64,000 bases of DNA, taken from the NCBI RefSeq assembly GCF_010500955.1, contig NZ_QVMJ01000012.1:1-64000 (forward strand), read 5' to 3'. The position numbers and the translations under genes were made by a program. Position 1 is the first letter of the stretch, and each line of letters starts with the position of its first letter. This document shows, in pieces, positions 8,070-16,560 of the stretch. The DNA comes from Bacteroides sp. 519. GTDB taxonomy: Bacteria; Bacteroidota; Bacteroidia; Bacteroidales; Bacteroidaceae. The notes under the pieces were generated by a model, which saw only the letters and a program-made list of their open reading frames with translations, searched no databases and had not been told where the DNA came from.

Positions 8070-10079
8070 TTATTCTTGTTGCTGTAATAAATGAGCCAAT
8101 GAAGGATCATCCTTAATGCGTTGTAGTTCTTCTGCAACAATTTGTTTGGTTTCCTCTTTGATACGGTTATAGTTGAGCTGTATCTGCTCTTTCATCTTAT
8201 CTACTCCGTTTTCGTCTTTAAAGTCGGTAATAATAGGAATAGATTGATAAGCCTTAGTTTCGGCAGCTACCTTTGCATTATCTACAACTATTTCACAATG
8301 GAAAATTTTCTGCTCGATACGTTCATCAAAGTTGTCGGCAATCGCTCCGACAAACATCCCTTGTGTCAAGTTACTGATTTTGGACGGTGGTATCAAGCTA
8401 TCCATCTGGGTACTTATAGAGGTCGATTTATCATTGCGGTTAATAGTCATAGACTGGCGTTTCTGTAAGACTTTACCAAATCTATCGGATAATGTTTTTG
8501 CAGTTTCTCCCACAACCTGACCGCTAAAAACATTTCCTACGGTGTTCATCACAACTTTTGCTTCCTTATCCCCGTAGTCCCTTATTAGCTGCGAAAAATC
8601 CTGAAAGCCCAAAAGCACAGCAACCTTATTACTACGGGCTGTTGCGATCAAATTGTCAAGACCTTTGAAATAAATTGTCGGTAATTCGTCGATTACGACC
8701 GAACTCTTTAATTGCCCTTTTTTGTTTATCAATTTAACTATTCTGGAATTGTAAAGTCCCAAAGCTGCGCCGTATATATTTTGCCTATCGGGGTTATTGC
8801 CTACGACTAATACCTTCGGATCATCAGGGTTGTTTATATCAAGCGTGAACTCATCACCGCTCATTACCCAGTATAATTGCGGGCTAATCATTCTTGAAAG
8901 CGGTATTTTAGCACTTGCTATCTGTCCCTGCAACTGTTCCATTGCGCCCCCAAGCCACGCGTCCATAAAGGGACTTAGGTAGTTTTCCAGTTCGGGATAA
9001 CTTGTCAAAATAGGGAAAATATCTTCATACCTTTTATTCAGGAACTCTATCGCATGAGGGAATGTGCAATATTTTCCGTCTTTATAAATTCGGAGATACC
9101 ATATAATAGCAGCAAACAGAATTATCGGAGATTCCACAAAGAAGTCGCCTTGTTTTTGCACCCATGTTTTATTAAGGTTAAGCATAATTGTATAACTCGA
9201 TTCGTAAGCATCGCTAATATCTTCCATGAAAGAAGGGTTGATTGGATTACATCGGTGTGAACGGCTCGGATCGTCGAAGTTTATCACGTAAAACGTGGGG
9301 ACTTTTTTGTAGCCTAATTGATTGTTCAGTAAATGATTATAAGCGATTGTAGAAAGGTCAGGAAACTTAAAATCATACACGTACATTGAAAATCCTTTCT
9401 CAATTTGTTGCTTAATGTATTGATTAACAACAGCGTATGACTTCCCACTGCCCGGAGTTCCTAACACAATACTTGCACGAAAAGGATTTACAACGTTTAT
9501 CCAACCCCGCCATTCTTTTTTCTTATACCAGAATTTCGTAGGCAGGTTCACGGAATATTCACTCTGTAATAGCCGTGTTTCCTGCATAAAACTCTCGTTC
9601 TCCGTGTTGAATACGTCGTCGAACATATTGTTTTTGAGTAAACGGCTCATCCATAATCCACCGACCAAAAGGAACAGATAACCTGCTGCCATTGTCAGGA
9701 TGTAAAAACCTGTTGTAGCCGATGCAGGTAATGGCAATTCAAGTATCCACCAATTCATAAAGAACAGGATAAAACCTATTGTCAGAAAAACATAGATTTT
9801 CGGCCAAGTGATTTTTTCCTCTTTAACTCCCTTAGTTCCCAGACACGAAAGGGCAAGGAAAACAACGGCAAATAATTTGGTATAAAGAATACTACCGAAT
9901 AGTCCGGCAGTCCGGTCAAAGTTCAGTAGTATCTTATCAACTACCGAAATATTGATTCCCCATTCACGCAAAGCGTAATAGCAAAACCAATAAATGTTTA
10001 TCACTACAAAAATAATACTGATTGCCCTCATGAACTCCATCACTTTGGCAAGTCCTCTTAAATCATCTTCTTGTTGCAT
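8070..10079 (-). CDS. mobC: MobC, VirD4/TraG-type coupling protein
   Basis: A 669-residue membrane-anchored ATPase that would carry the relaxase-DNA complex to the secretion channel. Four hydrophobic segments lie in residues 20-145. The P-loop is GTPGSGKS at about residues 206-213, and a Walker B-like VVIDELPTI comes near residue 460. The RSNKVAVLLGFQDFSQL segment typical of TraG/VirD4 proteins follows. A Gln/Glu/Lys-rich tail closes the protein. Gene order mobA-mobB-mobC on one strand matches CTnDOT, although here a plus-strand metal module separates mobB from mobC. Direct repeats lie just beyond both ends of the gene. Confidence 0.93.
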   Translation of the reverse strand: MQQEDDLRGLAKVMEFMRAISIIFVVINIYWFCYYALREWGINISVVDKILLNFDRTAGLFGSILYTKLFAVVFLALSCLGTKGVKEEKITWPKIYVFLTIGFILFFMNWWILELPLPASATTGFYILTMAAGYLFLLVGGLWMSRLLKNNMFDDVFNTENESFMQETRLLQSEYSVNLPTKFWYKKKEWRGWINVVNPFRASIVLGTPGSGKSYAVVNQYIKQQIEKGFSMYVYDFKFPDLSTIAYNHLLNNQLGYKKVPTFYVINFDDPSRSHRCNPINPSFMEDISDAYESSYTIMLNLNKTWVQKQGDFFVESPIILFAAIIWYLRIYKDGKYCTFPHAIEFLNKRYEDIFPILTSYPELENYLSPFMDAWLGGAMEQLQGQIASAKIPLSRMISPQLYWVMSGDEFTLDINNPDDPKVLVVGNNPDRQNIYGAALGLYNSRIVKLINKKGQLKSSVVIDELPTIYFKGLDNLIATARSNKVAVLLGFQDFSQLIRDYGDKEAKVVMNTVGNVFSGQVVGETAKTLSDRFGKVLQKRQSMTINRNDKSTSISTQMDSLIPPSKISNLTQGMFVGAIADNFDERIEQKIFHCEIVVDNAKVAAETKAYQSIPIITDFKDENGVDKMKEQIQLNYNRIKEETKQIVAEELQRIKDDPSLAHLLQQQE

Positions 10080-10142
10080 AATCTTTAAAAATTAAAAGTT
10101 TGAGAAGCGAAATTAGAGAGGTTGTTCTTGTAAATGATTGAT

Positions 10143-10191
10143 TTTCTGTCATGTGGTCGCTTGTGGCTTCGATTTGGCAGCGAGTGGCGCT
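10143..10191. repeat. dispersed repeat copy B, upstream of mobC
   Basis: Contains the same 36-base core as copy A with one change, plus a partly conserved TGATTTTC lead-in. It lies 60-110 bases upstream of the mobC start, between mobC and the divergent metal module. Confidence 0.75.
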
Positions 10192-10224
10192 AAAATGGAA
10201 TAAGAGGTACCTTATAAGTAAATA

Positions 10225-10269
10225 CCTTAAAATAGTGATTTACTATTTTAAGGAATATTGCTAAATTTG
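10225..10269 (+). promoter_or_regulatory. promoter with palindromic operator for the first metal module
   Basis: A perfect inverted repeat (CCTTAAAATAGT, five-base spacer, ACTATTTTAAGG; 10225-10253) is followed by a Bacteroidetes -7 box TAAATTTG at 10262-10269. The palindrome covers the expected -33 position, so a repressor bound there would block the promoter. The GTG start of the next gene is four bases after the -7 box, predicting an almost leaderless mRNA. The same layout occurs at 40879-40914. Confidence 0.65.
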
Positions 10270-10273
10270 AGGC

Positions 10274-10675
10274 GTGAAATTTTTGACCATCATAGTCGTT
10301 ACTTTACTGTCCCTGCAAATAGGATTCACTAATACTGTTTTGCAGGAAATATATCGCTTGCCTTTTTTAATCCAACATTATTGCGAACACACTGAAGAAA
10401 CATCCATTGACTTAAAAGATTTTTTTAAACTGCATTATTCCGAAAATGAGCATAAAACGAAAAAAAAGGCAAATCACAATCACGCATCTTTGCCTTTTCA
10501 TAACTCACTTAATACAGTACATATTAATCCTTTTATATTTGCGGAACATTCTTTCGACAATCCTGAAAAACCATTTGCCATAAAATCCGATATTAAAATA
10601 CCGGATCACACATATTATATTCCTCAAAATCTTATTAACTCAATCTGGCATCCACCCAAGAATAATATTTTATAA
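10274..10675 (+). CDS. small exported His-rich protein of a metal module
   Basis: A 133-residue protein with an N-terminal hydrophobic signal segment (FLTIIVVTLLSLQIGF). The middle is Lys/His-rich (EHKTKKKANHNHASLPFH), suggesting divalent metal binding in the periplasm. The C-terminal NSIWHPPK resembles the SSIWQPPK end of the Cys-rich protein at 40919-41242. Both precede metal transport genes, so they may be diverged relatives. The start is GTG, chosen because it continues directly from the -7 box and gives the signal peptide. The family is not firmly recognised; metal binding is an inference. Confidence 0.7.
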   Translation: MKFLTIIVVTLLSLQIGFTNTVLQEIYRLPFLIQHYCEHTEETSIDLKDFFKLHYSENEHKTKKKANHNHASLPFHNSLNTVHINPFIFAEHSFDNPEKPFAIKSDIKIPDHTYYIPQNLINSIWHPPKNNIL

Positions 10676-10728
10676 ATAACTTCTTAGCTAAATAATAAGA
10701 CGATTATCCAAATAAAATATTAATCATC

Positions 10729-11424
10729 ATGGGAGATAAACATAATCATGCGGAGAATAATCATCCGCATACTAAAAATCATACACATACCAACGAACAG
10801 AAAACCAAATGGGTTGTTTTGCTGACAGCCGCAACAATGGTAGTAGAAATTAGCTTCGGGTACTGGACTAACTCAATGGCATTATTAGCTGACGGCTGGC
10901 ACATGGCTTCCCATGTACTTGCTTTAGGTCTGACATGGGTTGCTTACTATGCAGCCCGTAAGTATTCACAAACAGAAAATCACTCATTCAATAAAGGGAA
11001 ACTATTGGCTTTATCCGGCTATACGAGTGCCGTAGCATTGCTGATTGTAGCTGTATTGATGGCAGTTGAATCCGTACAAAGGTTAATGAATCCAGTAGAT
11101 ATATTTTTCAAGGAAGCTATTATCGTTGCCATTGTTGGATTGATTGTAAATGCTCTAAGTGCAGTATTCCTGCATCACGATCATGAGCATCGTGACCATA
11201 ATATCCACTCGGCATACCTACATGTATTGGCTGACGGATTAACAAGTATAACCGCTATTATTGCCCTAACTATCGGAATGTTTTGGCAGATATATTGGTT
11301 AGATTGTTTGAGTGGTATAATAAGCTCGGTAGTAATAACAAAATGGGCTATTGATCTGATGAAAGGTTCGGGTAAAGATTTAATTGACTATAAAAAAAAG
11401 CAACACACGGCAGATCCAGAATAA
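10729..11424 (+). CDS. cation diffusion facilitator, DmeF-like, without C-terminal domain
   Basis: A 231-residue CDF transporter that would export divalent metal ions (DmeF proteins export cobalt and nickel) in exchange for protons across the inner membrane. It has a His-rich N-terminus (about residues 5-24), about six membrane segments, the binding-site motif LLADGWHMASHVLALG near residue 51, a second HVLADGLTS motif near residue 165, and a His-rich cytoplasmic loop HHDHEHRDHNIH near residue 148. Most CDF proteins are near 300 residues; this one ends soon after helix 6 and lacks the cytoplasmic domain. It is probably co-transcribed with the exported protein upstream. Confidence 0.88.
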   Translation: MGDKHNHAENNHPHTKNHTHTNEQKTKWVVLLTAATMVVEISFGYWTNSMALLADGWHMASHVLALGLTWVAYYAARKYSQTENHSFNKGKLLALSGYTSAVALLIVAVLMAVESVQRLMNPVDIFFKEAIIVAIVGLIVNALSAVFLHHDHEHRDHNIHSAYLHVLADGLTSITAIIALTIGMFWQIYWLDCLSGIISSVVITKWAIDLMKGSGKDLIDYKKKQHTADPE

Positions 11425-11486
11425 ATATAGTTAATTACAGACAATAACTTTGTTGATTCAACATCCTAATGGGCAAGTTATTAATT

Positions 11487-11525
11487 ATAAAAGACGAAAT
11501 CAATAACCTGATTCCGTCTTTTATC
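11487..11525. terminator. bidirectional terminator between the CDF gene and mobB
   Basis: An imperfect hairpin with arms AAAAGACGAAATC and GATTCCGTCTTTT has an A-run before and a T-run after it. It can serve both the plus-strand transporter gene and the minus-strand mobB. Confidence 0.65.
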
Positions 11526-11560
11526 GTATAGGTGAAATGACAAACAAAACCTATATTTTA

Positions 11561-12820
11561 TTACATCTGCCTGCCATACCTGCGCTTCTTTTTTTTCTTA
11601 CGACGTGGTAATGGCATTTCTTCTTTAGGATGGTTCTCCGGCTCCGGATTAAGAATTGAGAAAAGCCCACCGGTTACACTATCCGAAGTGTAACTGTTAT
11701 CATGGTGCGTGCCTGGCTGAATATTATTGTAAACATCAGAAAGGCGTGTGTCTTTGACTGGCTCTTGTGCTTGTTCCTGTTTTCCACCGTACAGGTCATT
11801 GAAAACATTAGCGGAATACTCTTTACCCAATCGGGAACCGTTCAGTATGGTGCGGGTAGTATGGTCTATGAATGTAGCGCCATATATCCGTCCTTCATCA
11901 TTCCGCCTAAACAGAACATCAATACCCTGCTGCCTTAGCTTCGCTCGGAACTCGCTCTCACTTTGGCTGCCCTGCTTGGCTTCCGATACCGCTTTTAATG
12001 TATGTGTCTTCAGGTTTTTAGTTTTGATGCGTTCGGCAGATTTCTCCATACGCTTTTCCAGTCCATCGTAACCGACTGACTTCCCGAATATGGAAGACTT
12101 TAGCGGATTGCCGACCTTGTTGCCCTCACTATCCAAAGCGGAATAAAGCAATCCCCGATAAGGCTTTCCTTTTGCCTCGCCTTTCAGTTCCTCAACATTT
12201 ATATTATATAAGGAAAGGACGGCTTTATATTCTCCCATGCTTTGAAAGTGATACATAGAAGCCAGCGGTTTGATAACGGATGCAATCTGCTTTTTAAGGT
12301 TTCCCTTTGAAAAATCGACAGGGGTTAGTTCCCATTGTTCACCCTGCTTTTGTCCTTCTGCCGGATGCAAGTTATATTCCCGTTCCAAATCTTCTGTTAT
12401 AGCCTTACTTCGTTCATGTTCTTTTCCATCATAAACCTTTTTTCCGTCGCTTTTTACCCGAAGCGATACAATGTGCATATGCTCCCGCTCAATGTCCTCA
12501 TGCTTGAATATCAGATAAGGTTGATCGCCATACCCCAATCGTTTCATGTATTCCCTTCCGATATCTACCAGTTGGTCATCTGTCAAAACATCATCCTCAT
12601 GTGGATTCAGGGATACATGGAAAACGTGTTGTTCGGTACGGAAGTGCGACGGGATAAACTGCATGAAGTCCTCAATACAATCAATAACGTTGAAGTGTCC
12701 ATCGGCAGGTTCAAACACAAGATTCGCACCTAATATCTTTCCCAGACCTTTATCAACCTTTTCCTGATTGTACGTCAATGCACCGTACAGGTTACTACCG
12801 ATGTTTATTTTTGCAACCAT
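11561..12820 (-). CDS. mobB: MobB relaxase (MobP-like, Pfam relaxase)
   Basis: A 419-residue relaxase that would nick oriT and stay linked to the 5' end during transfer. The N-terminal relaxase domain holds the metal-binding histidine motif in HEDIEREHMHIV near residues 107-118, and an HVFHVSLNPH segment near residue 67 that belongs to the HUH-like fold. Residues 260-340 look like a helical accessory domain, and the C-terminus is a basic Lys/Arg tail. The gene overlaps the mobA end by 16 bases, so the pair is translationally coupled, as in CTnDOT-like elements. Confidence 0.93.
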   Translation of the reverse strand: MVAKINIGSNLYGALTYNQEKVDKGLGKILGANLVFEPADGHFNVIDCIEDFMQFIPSHFRTEQHVFHVSLNPHEDDVLTDDQLVDIGREYMKRLGYGDQPYLIFKHEDIEREHMHIVSLRVKSDGKKVYDGKEHERSKAITEDLEREYNLHPAEGQKQGEQWELTPVDFSKGNLKKQIASVIKPLASMYHFQSMGEYKAVLSLYNINVEELKGEAKGKPYRGLLYSALDSEGNKVGNPLKSSIFGKSVGYDGLEKRMEKSAERIKTKNLKTHTLKAVSEAKQGSQSESEFRAKLRQQGIDVLFRRNDEGRIYGATFIDHTTRTILNGSRLGKEYSANVFNDLYGGKQEQAQEPVKDTRLSDVYNNIQPGTHHDNSYTSDSVTGGLFSILNPEPENHPKEEMPLPRRKKKKKRRYGRQM

Positions 12821-13242
12821 TGTTCCTTAAATTCTTCCGATAATTCCAGAATTTTTTTCCCCGTTTCTGCCAGTTCTACCGTTGCCTTTTCCAATTTATA
12901 GAGCAAAGCAAGTGCTTTCTTTTCTGAAAAATTGGTATGCAATTCCTTTACAACCTGATTGTAATTCGTCCCAACGGAACGGAATTGTGCGTAAAAAGAT
13001 GTGAGTTTAGTAACGTATTCCATAGCGGAACGGTCGATTTTTACCACTCGAAACTCGTCCCCGAAAACACGGGCAGCGATAAAACGAGCCTTCGATTGTA
13101 GCCCTGATTGCTCAAACATGGTGAGGAACCGGGCATGTTCTACTGCGGTGAAGTTTACCGAATAACGGTAATTCGCCGGATCATTCTTGGGGTTTCTACC
13201 CCCTTTTCCCCTTTTGGGGAGATTCTTTGCTTTTTCATTCAT
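12805..13242 (-). CDS. mobA: MobA, relaxosome accessory protein
   Basis: A 145-residue basic protein of the MobA (MbpC-like) family that would bind oriT and help MobB nick it. The N-terminus is strongly basic (KNLPKRGKGGRNPKNDP). It is followed by a ribbon-helix-helix-like stretch (YRYSVNFTAVEHARFLTMFEQSG) and a C-terminal helical part. It is the first gene of the mob unit. A leader motif copy ends one base before the start, and the putative oriT lies just upstream. Confidence 0.88.
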   Translation of the reverse strand: MNEKAKNLPKRGKGGRNPKNDPANYRYSVNFTAVEHARFLTMFEQSGLQSKARFIAARVFGDEFRVVKIDRSAMEYVTKLTSFYAQFRSVGTNYNQVVKELHTNFSEKKALALLYKLEKATVELAETGKKILELSEEFKEQWLQK

Positions 13243-13261
13243 ACGTCGGATTTTTTAGTGG
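13243..13261 (-). repeat. 19-bp leader motif before mobA
   Basis: On the minus strand this reads CCACTAAAAAATCCGACGT. The first 13 bases match the other copies while the last six differ. CGGATT and AATCCG flank the core and could form a hairpin with it. Confidence 0.6.
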
Positions 13262-13299
13262 TATAATCCGTCGTTAGGCACCCTTGCCGCCTTAACAAT

Positions 13300-13600
13300 C
13301 ATCGCCCGAATGATTCATTATAAGCAACCGACTTCGGAGGTTGCGCCCCCCCGGAGGGGCAAGCGTTTTTTGCAGCAGAACTTGTTTCGTGCAGCAAAAA
13401 ACACAGCTTGCTATTTGCCATGACGCAAATAAAATCTGTCCTGAACAGGGACAGATATGAATGCGAGTAAACGAGCGAAAATGGCGGTCGGATATCTCCC
13501 GACATTTCATGCAGCAAAGTTATAGGCTAAAGTAACGTGCTGTATTCCAAGCAGCGAAGCCACTCGCTGCCAAATCGACGCCACTCACTGCCACCTCGTG
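13300..13600. other. putative oriT region
   Basis: A non-coding stretch upstream of mobA rich in secondary structure, where CTnDOT-type elements usually carry oriT. It has a GCAACC / GGTTGC hairpin (13324-13344), a GCCCC / GGGGC hairpin next to it, an ATCTGTCC / GGACAGAT hairpin near 13434-13456, and three TGCAGCA words. Copy C of the dispersed repeat (13553-13600) closes it. The exact nick site cannot be read from sequence alone. Location is inferred from the position next to mobA and the hairpins. Confidence 0.5.
13553..13600. repeat. dispersed repeat copy C, between oriT and traA
   Basis: Two tandem half-units, GCCACTCGCTGCCAAATCGAC and GCCACTCACTGCCACCTCG. Copy D inside traD matches 38 of 40 bases. 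Copies A and B carry the first half-unit in the opposite orientation. Confidence 0.75.
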
Positions 13601-13639
13601 AAAAAGTGATGATTCTGCTAATAAATAGGTTTTTATTTG

Positions 13640-13930
13640 CAGAGAAAATGACTGTATGAACAGACAGCCGGATAGCTAAATGAATAGCTGTACGGATATA
13701 AAAACATACAGTCGGCTATATGGAGATACAGCCGGATTAATAGCTAAACAAATGGCTGAACAAACAAATGACTGGCTAAACGGCTAAACGTTCCAACGGC
13801 TAAACAGACGGACAGACAAACAGCCAAATGGCTAAACGGTCAAACGGACGGACAGATGAACGGATAACTAATCAAACGTATGGCTGAACAGACAGACGGT
13901 TGTTCAACCGGACAGAGATACAAACGATGT
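13640..13930. repeat. iteron-like tract upstream of traA
   Basis: About 290 non-coding bases built from short recurring words: GGCTAAAC or GGCTGAAC (at least six times), ACGGACAGAC-type words (at least four) and ACAGCCGGAT (twice, each followed by AGCTAAA). The plus strand is poor in T in the second half. Its position directly before a ParA-type gene is where a parS-like centromere, an iteron array or a long leader could be. No reading frame explains it. Confidence 0.6.
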
Positions 13931-13953
13931 ATAATAATTAAAAATTTCAGACA

Positions 13954-14706
13954 ATGGAAAAGAAAACTTTGAACGTGGCTTTCAGTACCCAAAAGGGGGG
14001 AGCCGGAAAAACAACTCTTACGGTGTTGGTTGCTTCTTACTTGCACTATGTGAAAGGCTATAACGTAGCCGTGATTGATTGCGACTTTCCACAACACTCG
14101 ATTGCGGAAATGCGTGAGCGTGATATAAAAATGTCGATGGATGATGACCATTACAAGCTCATGGCTTACGAACAGTTTTCTGCATTGGGTAAAAAGGCTT
14201 ATGAAGTTATCGAAAGCAGCCCAGAAAATGCTATGGAAGATGCACAGGAAGTTATTGAAGTATTGCAGCCTGACTTCGTATTTTTCGACCTGCCCGGAAC
14301 AATCAACAATCCGGCAGTTGTACACACGCTTTCACTCATGGATTACATTATTGCTCCGATCAGTGCTGACAGGTTGGTACTGGAAAGCACCCTGCAATAT
14401 GTGATTACGGTCAATGATGCCCTGATTACGCCCGGCAAAGCAAAAATCAAAGGGCTGTACCTGCTTTGGAATCTCGTTGATGGTCGGGAGAAAACCGAAC
14501 TCTACGAAGTGTATGAAGATGTGATTGATAAACTGGGTTTCCCGCTTTTCAAAACATTCCTGCCCGACAGTAAGCGGTTCCGCCGGGAGCAGTCGGTAAA
14601 CCACAAAGCCCTGTTCCGCTCTACACTGTTCCCTGCGGACAAAGCATTGGTAAGAGGCAGTAACCTCGATGCCCTGATAGATGAAATGTTGGAAACTTTA
14701 AAATAA
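13954..14706 (+). CDS. traA: TraA, ParA-family ATPase
   Basis: A 250-residue ParA/MinD-type ATPase. The deviant Walker A motif STQKGGAGKTT lies at residues 11-21, a Walker A' VIDCDFPQ near residue 46 and FFDLPGT near residue 110. In Bacteroidetes ICEs this is the first gene of the tra operon and may position the element or the transfer machinery, as ParA proteins do for plasmids (inference). It heads a run of closely packed plus-strand genes to traQ. Confidence 0.9.
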   Translation: MEKKTLNVAFSTQKGGAGKTTLTVLVASYLHYVKGYNVAVIDCDFPQHSIAEMRERDIKMSMDDDHYKLMAYEQFSALGKKAYEVIESSPENAMEDAQEVIEVLQPDFVFFDLPGTINNPAVVHTLSLMDYIIAPISADRLVLESTLQYVITVNDALITPGKAKIKGLYLLWNLVDGREKTELYEVYEDVIDKLGFPLFKTFLPDSKRFRREQSVNHKALFRSTLFPADKALVRGSNLDALIDEMLETLK

Positions 14707-14712
14707 CCGATT

Positions 14713-15174
14713 ATGGCGAAAAAGAAAGAAGAAGTAAACCTGAATGAGATTGATGCCAGTTTTGTCATATCCTCATTCAAGAATAAGGAACGCCGGAATA
14801 ATCCGAGTTCCATACCCAGAGCATTAGTTCCTGAACACGAAAAGAAACAGGAACAGGAAGCGGAAAGCGTGGAACCTGAAAAAACGGAAGTTATTCAGGA
14901 AGAATCCCCCCGTGAGGAAACCAAACGGAAACGCAGTAAATCTCCTGATTACGAAAGCCTGTTTATTCAGGAAGTCGGCATTACGGCACGTACCGGAAAA
15001 TCTGTTTACATACGCAAAGACCACCATGAAAAGATTATGAAGATCGTTCAGGTCATCGGTAAAAATCAGGTGTCTTTATTCAGCTATATAGATAATGTAC
15101 TGTCCCAACATTTTGCTGCTTATCAGGATGAGATAACGGAATTGTACAATAAAAACAACGAAGGAATTTTCTAA
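14713..15174 (+). CDS. traB: TraB, DUF3408 protein
   Basis: A 153-residue protein with a Lys/Glu-rich disordered first half and a conserved C-terminal domain. The core YIRKDHHEKIMKIVQVIGKNQVSLFSYIDNVLSQHF is typical of DUF3408. It begins six bases after traA. The next gene has the same C-terminal domain, so traB and traC are paralogues. With a ParA protein next door, a DNA-binding ParB-like partner role is possible but unproven. Confidence 0.82.
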   Translation: MAKKKEEVNLNEIDASFVISSFKNKERRNNPSSIPRALVPEHEKKQEQEAESVEPEKTEVIQEESPREETKRKRSKSPDYESLFIQEVGITARTGKSVYIRKDHHEKIMKIVQVIGKNQVSLFSYIDNVLSQHFAAYQDEITELYNKNNEGIF

Positions 15175-15192
15175 CAATAAAACAATCAAATT

Positions 15193-15639
15193 ATGATAGT
15201 CAGTCCATTTTTAATAGATAGCGGAGATAAGGCAATAATAGGAATTGTCCTCTGGGGATTGGTGATACTGGCGGCAATTATTCTGCCGAAAGCTATTCGC
15301 TATAAGAAACGTATGCGGAAAGAATACGAAGAAAAAACGGCTCCTGAAATAGAAATGATAGTCGTTCCGGGTGATAAAACGAAACCCGAATCTTCCGGCT
15401 ATAAGAAACAGTTTCTTGTCAATGCAGGTATCCCGACAAGAAACGGAAAATTAGTAAGTATCCGTAAGGAATACCATAACCGGATTTCAAAGATTGTAGG
15501 GGTTATAGGAAAAAATGAAGTAACCATATTCAGTTACATAGACAATGTCCTGAAGCATCATTTTGAAACCTTTCAGGATGAGATTTCAGAACAGTATAAG
15601 AAGAATAACAATGATGATTACCTAAACCCTAAAAAGTAA
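15193..15639 (+). CDS. traC: TraC, DUF3408 protein with membrane anchor
   Basis: A 148-residue paralogue of TraB. The shared DUF3408 core (IRKEYHNRISKIVGVIGKNE...FSYIDNVLKHHFE) covers about residues 90-140. It differs in its N-terminus, which has a single membrane segment (residues 14-34) and then a basic stretch (RYKKRMRKEYEEK), so this copy is predicted to sit on the inner membrane facing the cytoplasm. Confidence 0.8.
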   Translation: MIVSPFLIDSGDKAIIGIVLWGLVILAAIILPKAIRYKKRMRKEYEEKTAPEIEMIVVPGDKTKPESSGYKKQFLVNAGIPTRNGKLVSIRKEYHNRISKIVGVIGKNEVTIFSYIDNVLKHHFETFQDEISEQYKKNNNDDYLNPKK

Positions 15640-15641
15640 GG

Positions 15642-16397
15642 ATGGAAAAGATATTTATAACCGTAGTTATCCTGTATGCCCTTTTTGTCGGAATTTATTT
15701 CTTGTGGGCAAGAGCAGGAAAAAGACGAAAAAAGAACATTATCGGTCAGGGTAGCTCCATTCATGAAGCAGGTCGTTTGAAGGAAAATATTGTCGGGAAA
15801 AGCACATTTGATTTAAGCGCATCGACGCCACTCGCTGCCAAATCGGAGCCACTCACTGCCACCTCGCTAAAATCTGAAAATCAGGCTGAAAATCCCGATA
15901 TATTTGCTTCGCCTAACGAGGTAAAGCCATCAGCGGAAGTGCCGCCGGAGGAATTGGAAGAAGCGTTTTCCGACACTCCACCGGATGAAGAAAACGAGCC
16001 TATGGATATAGATTATCCGCTCGAATATGAAATGACGGACGAAAACGAAGATGCGCCGGAAGACGAAGAAGAAACGGAAGAAGTGGAAGGAACGGCACAA
16101 GCCGTACTCGCTTCAGGTATTCAGTTCGATGATCTGGGTAATGCAGTCCGCACTGTAAACCGGACGAATGAAGCAACGCCGGAGCAAAAACGAAAAGCGG
16201 GCGATACTTTACTGGAGATACGGCAGACTGATATGTTTGAACAGGTGGTTTCTGGTAAGCCCGATGCAAAGCGAATCGTTACCGACCTTATGGCTGAAAG
16301 CCTTTCGGCTTTTTATGAGCGGAAAGACAAGGAAGCCGGAACTGCCGGAAACGGCAAAAAGGCTCCCGACAATTTTAATATCAGAGATTTCGCATAG
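15642..16397 (+). CDS. traD: TraD, conjugal transfer protein
   Basis: A 251-residue protein with one N-terminal membrane segment (residues 4-23), a very acidic low-complexity middle (residues 90-150) and a conserved helical C-terminal part (residues 155-250). It starts two bases after traC. Copy D of the dispersed repeat (15818-15868) lies inside the gene and is read as STPLAAKSEPLTATS. The repeat falls in the linker, so it probably has little effect on folding. Function unknown; assignment rests on gene order and shape. Confidence 0.75.
   Translation: MEKIFITVVILYALFVGIYFLWARAGKRRKKNIIGQGSSIHEAGRLKENIVGKSTFDLSASTPLAAKSEPLTATSLKSENQAENPDIFASPNEVKPSAEVPPEELEEAFSDTPPDEENEPMDIDYPLEYEMTDENEDAPEDEEETEEVEGTAQAVLASGIQFDDLGNAVRTVNRTNEATPEQKRKAGDTLLEIRQTDMFEQVVSGKPDAKRIVTDLMAESLSAFYERKDKEAGTAGNGKKAPDNFNIRDFA
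15818..15868. repeat. dispersed repeat copy D, inside traD
   Basis: It has the same two half-units as copy C, differing at two of 40 bases, here translated in frame as part of the TraD linker. A shared non-coding and coding copy suggests the repeat itself moved or was copied. Confidence 0.75.
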
Positions 16398-16473
16398 TGC
16401 GAAAAGTATTAATAATAATGTAAAACAAAGAAAGATGAAAGAAAGAGATTACGGATAGCTTTCGCGCTATCAA

Positions 16474-16560
16474 CCACTAAAAAATTCAATAGTAACAAGA
16501 TTTATCAACCCGGTATCGGGACTATCCACCCCGATACCATTTTTTAAACAATTTCTCATT
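16474..16560 (+). promoter_or_regulatory. traE leader: 19-bp motif plus hairpin
   Basis: CCACTAAAAAATTCAATAG (16474-16492) is preceded by a GATAGC / GCTATC hairpin and followed by a strong GGTATCGGG / CCCGATACC hairpin (16512-16538). AATTTCTCATT then runs to the traE ATG. It separates traA-D from traE onward and may set the level or processing of the secretion genes. Confidence 0.6.

Noticed and set aside
13292..13517. Two 72-codon minus-strand frames over the oriT region
   Set aside because: They run through hairpins and repeats, encode Cys- and Ser-rich random-looking sequence and overlap each other in different frames.
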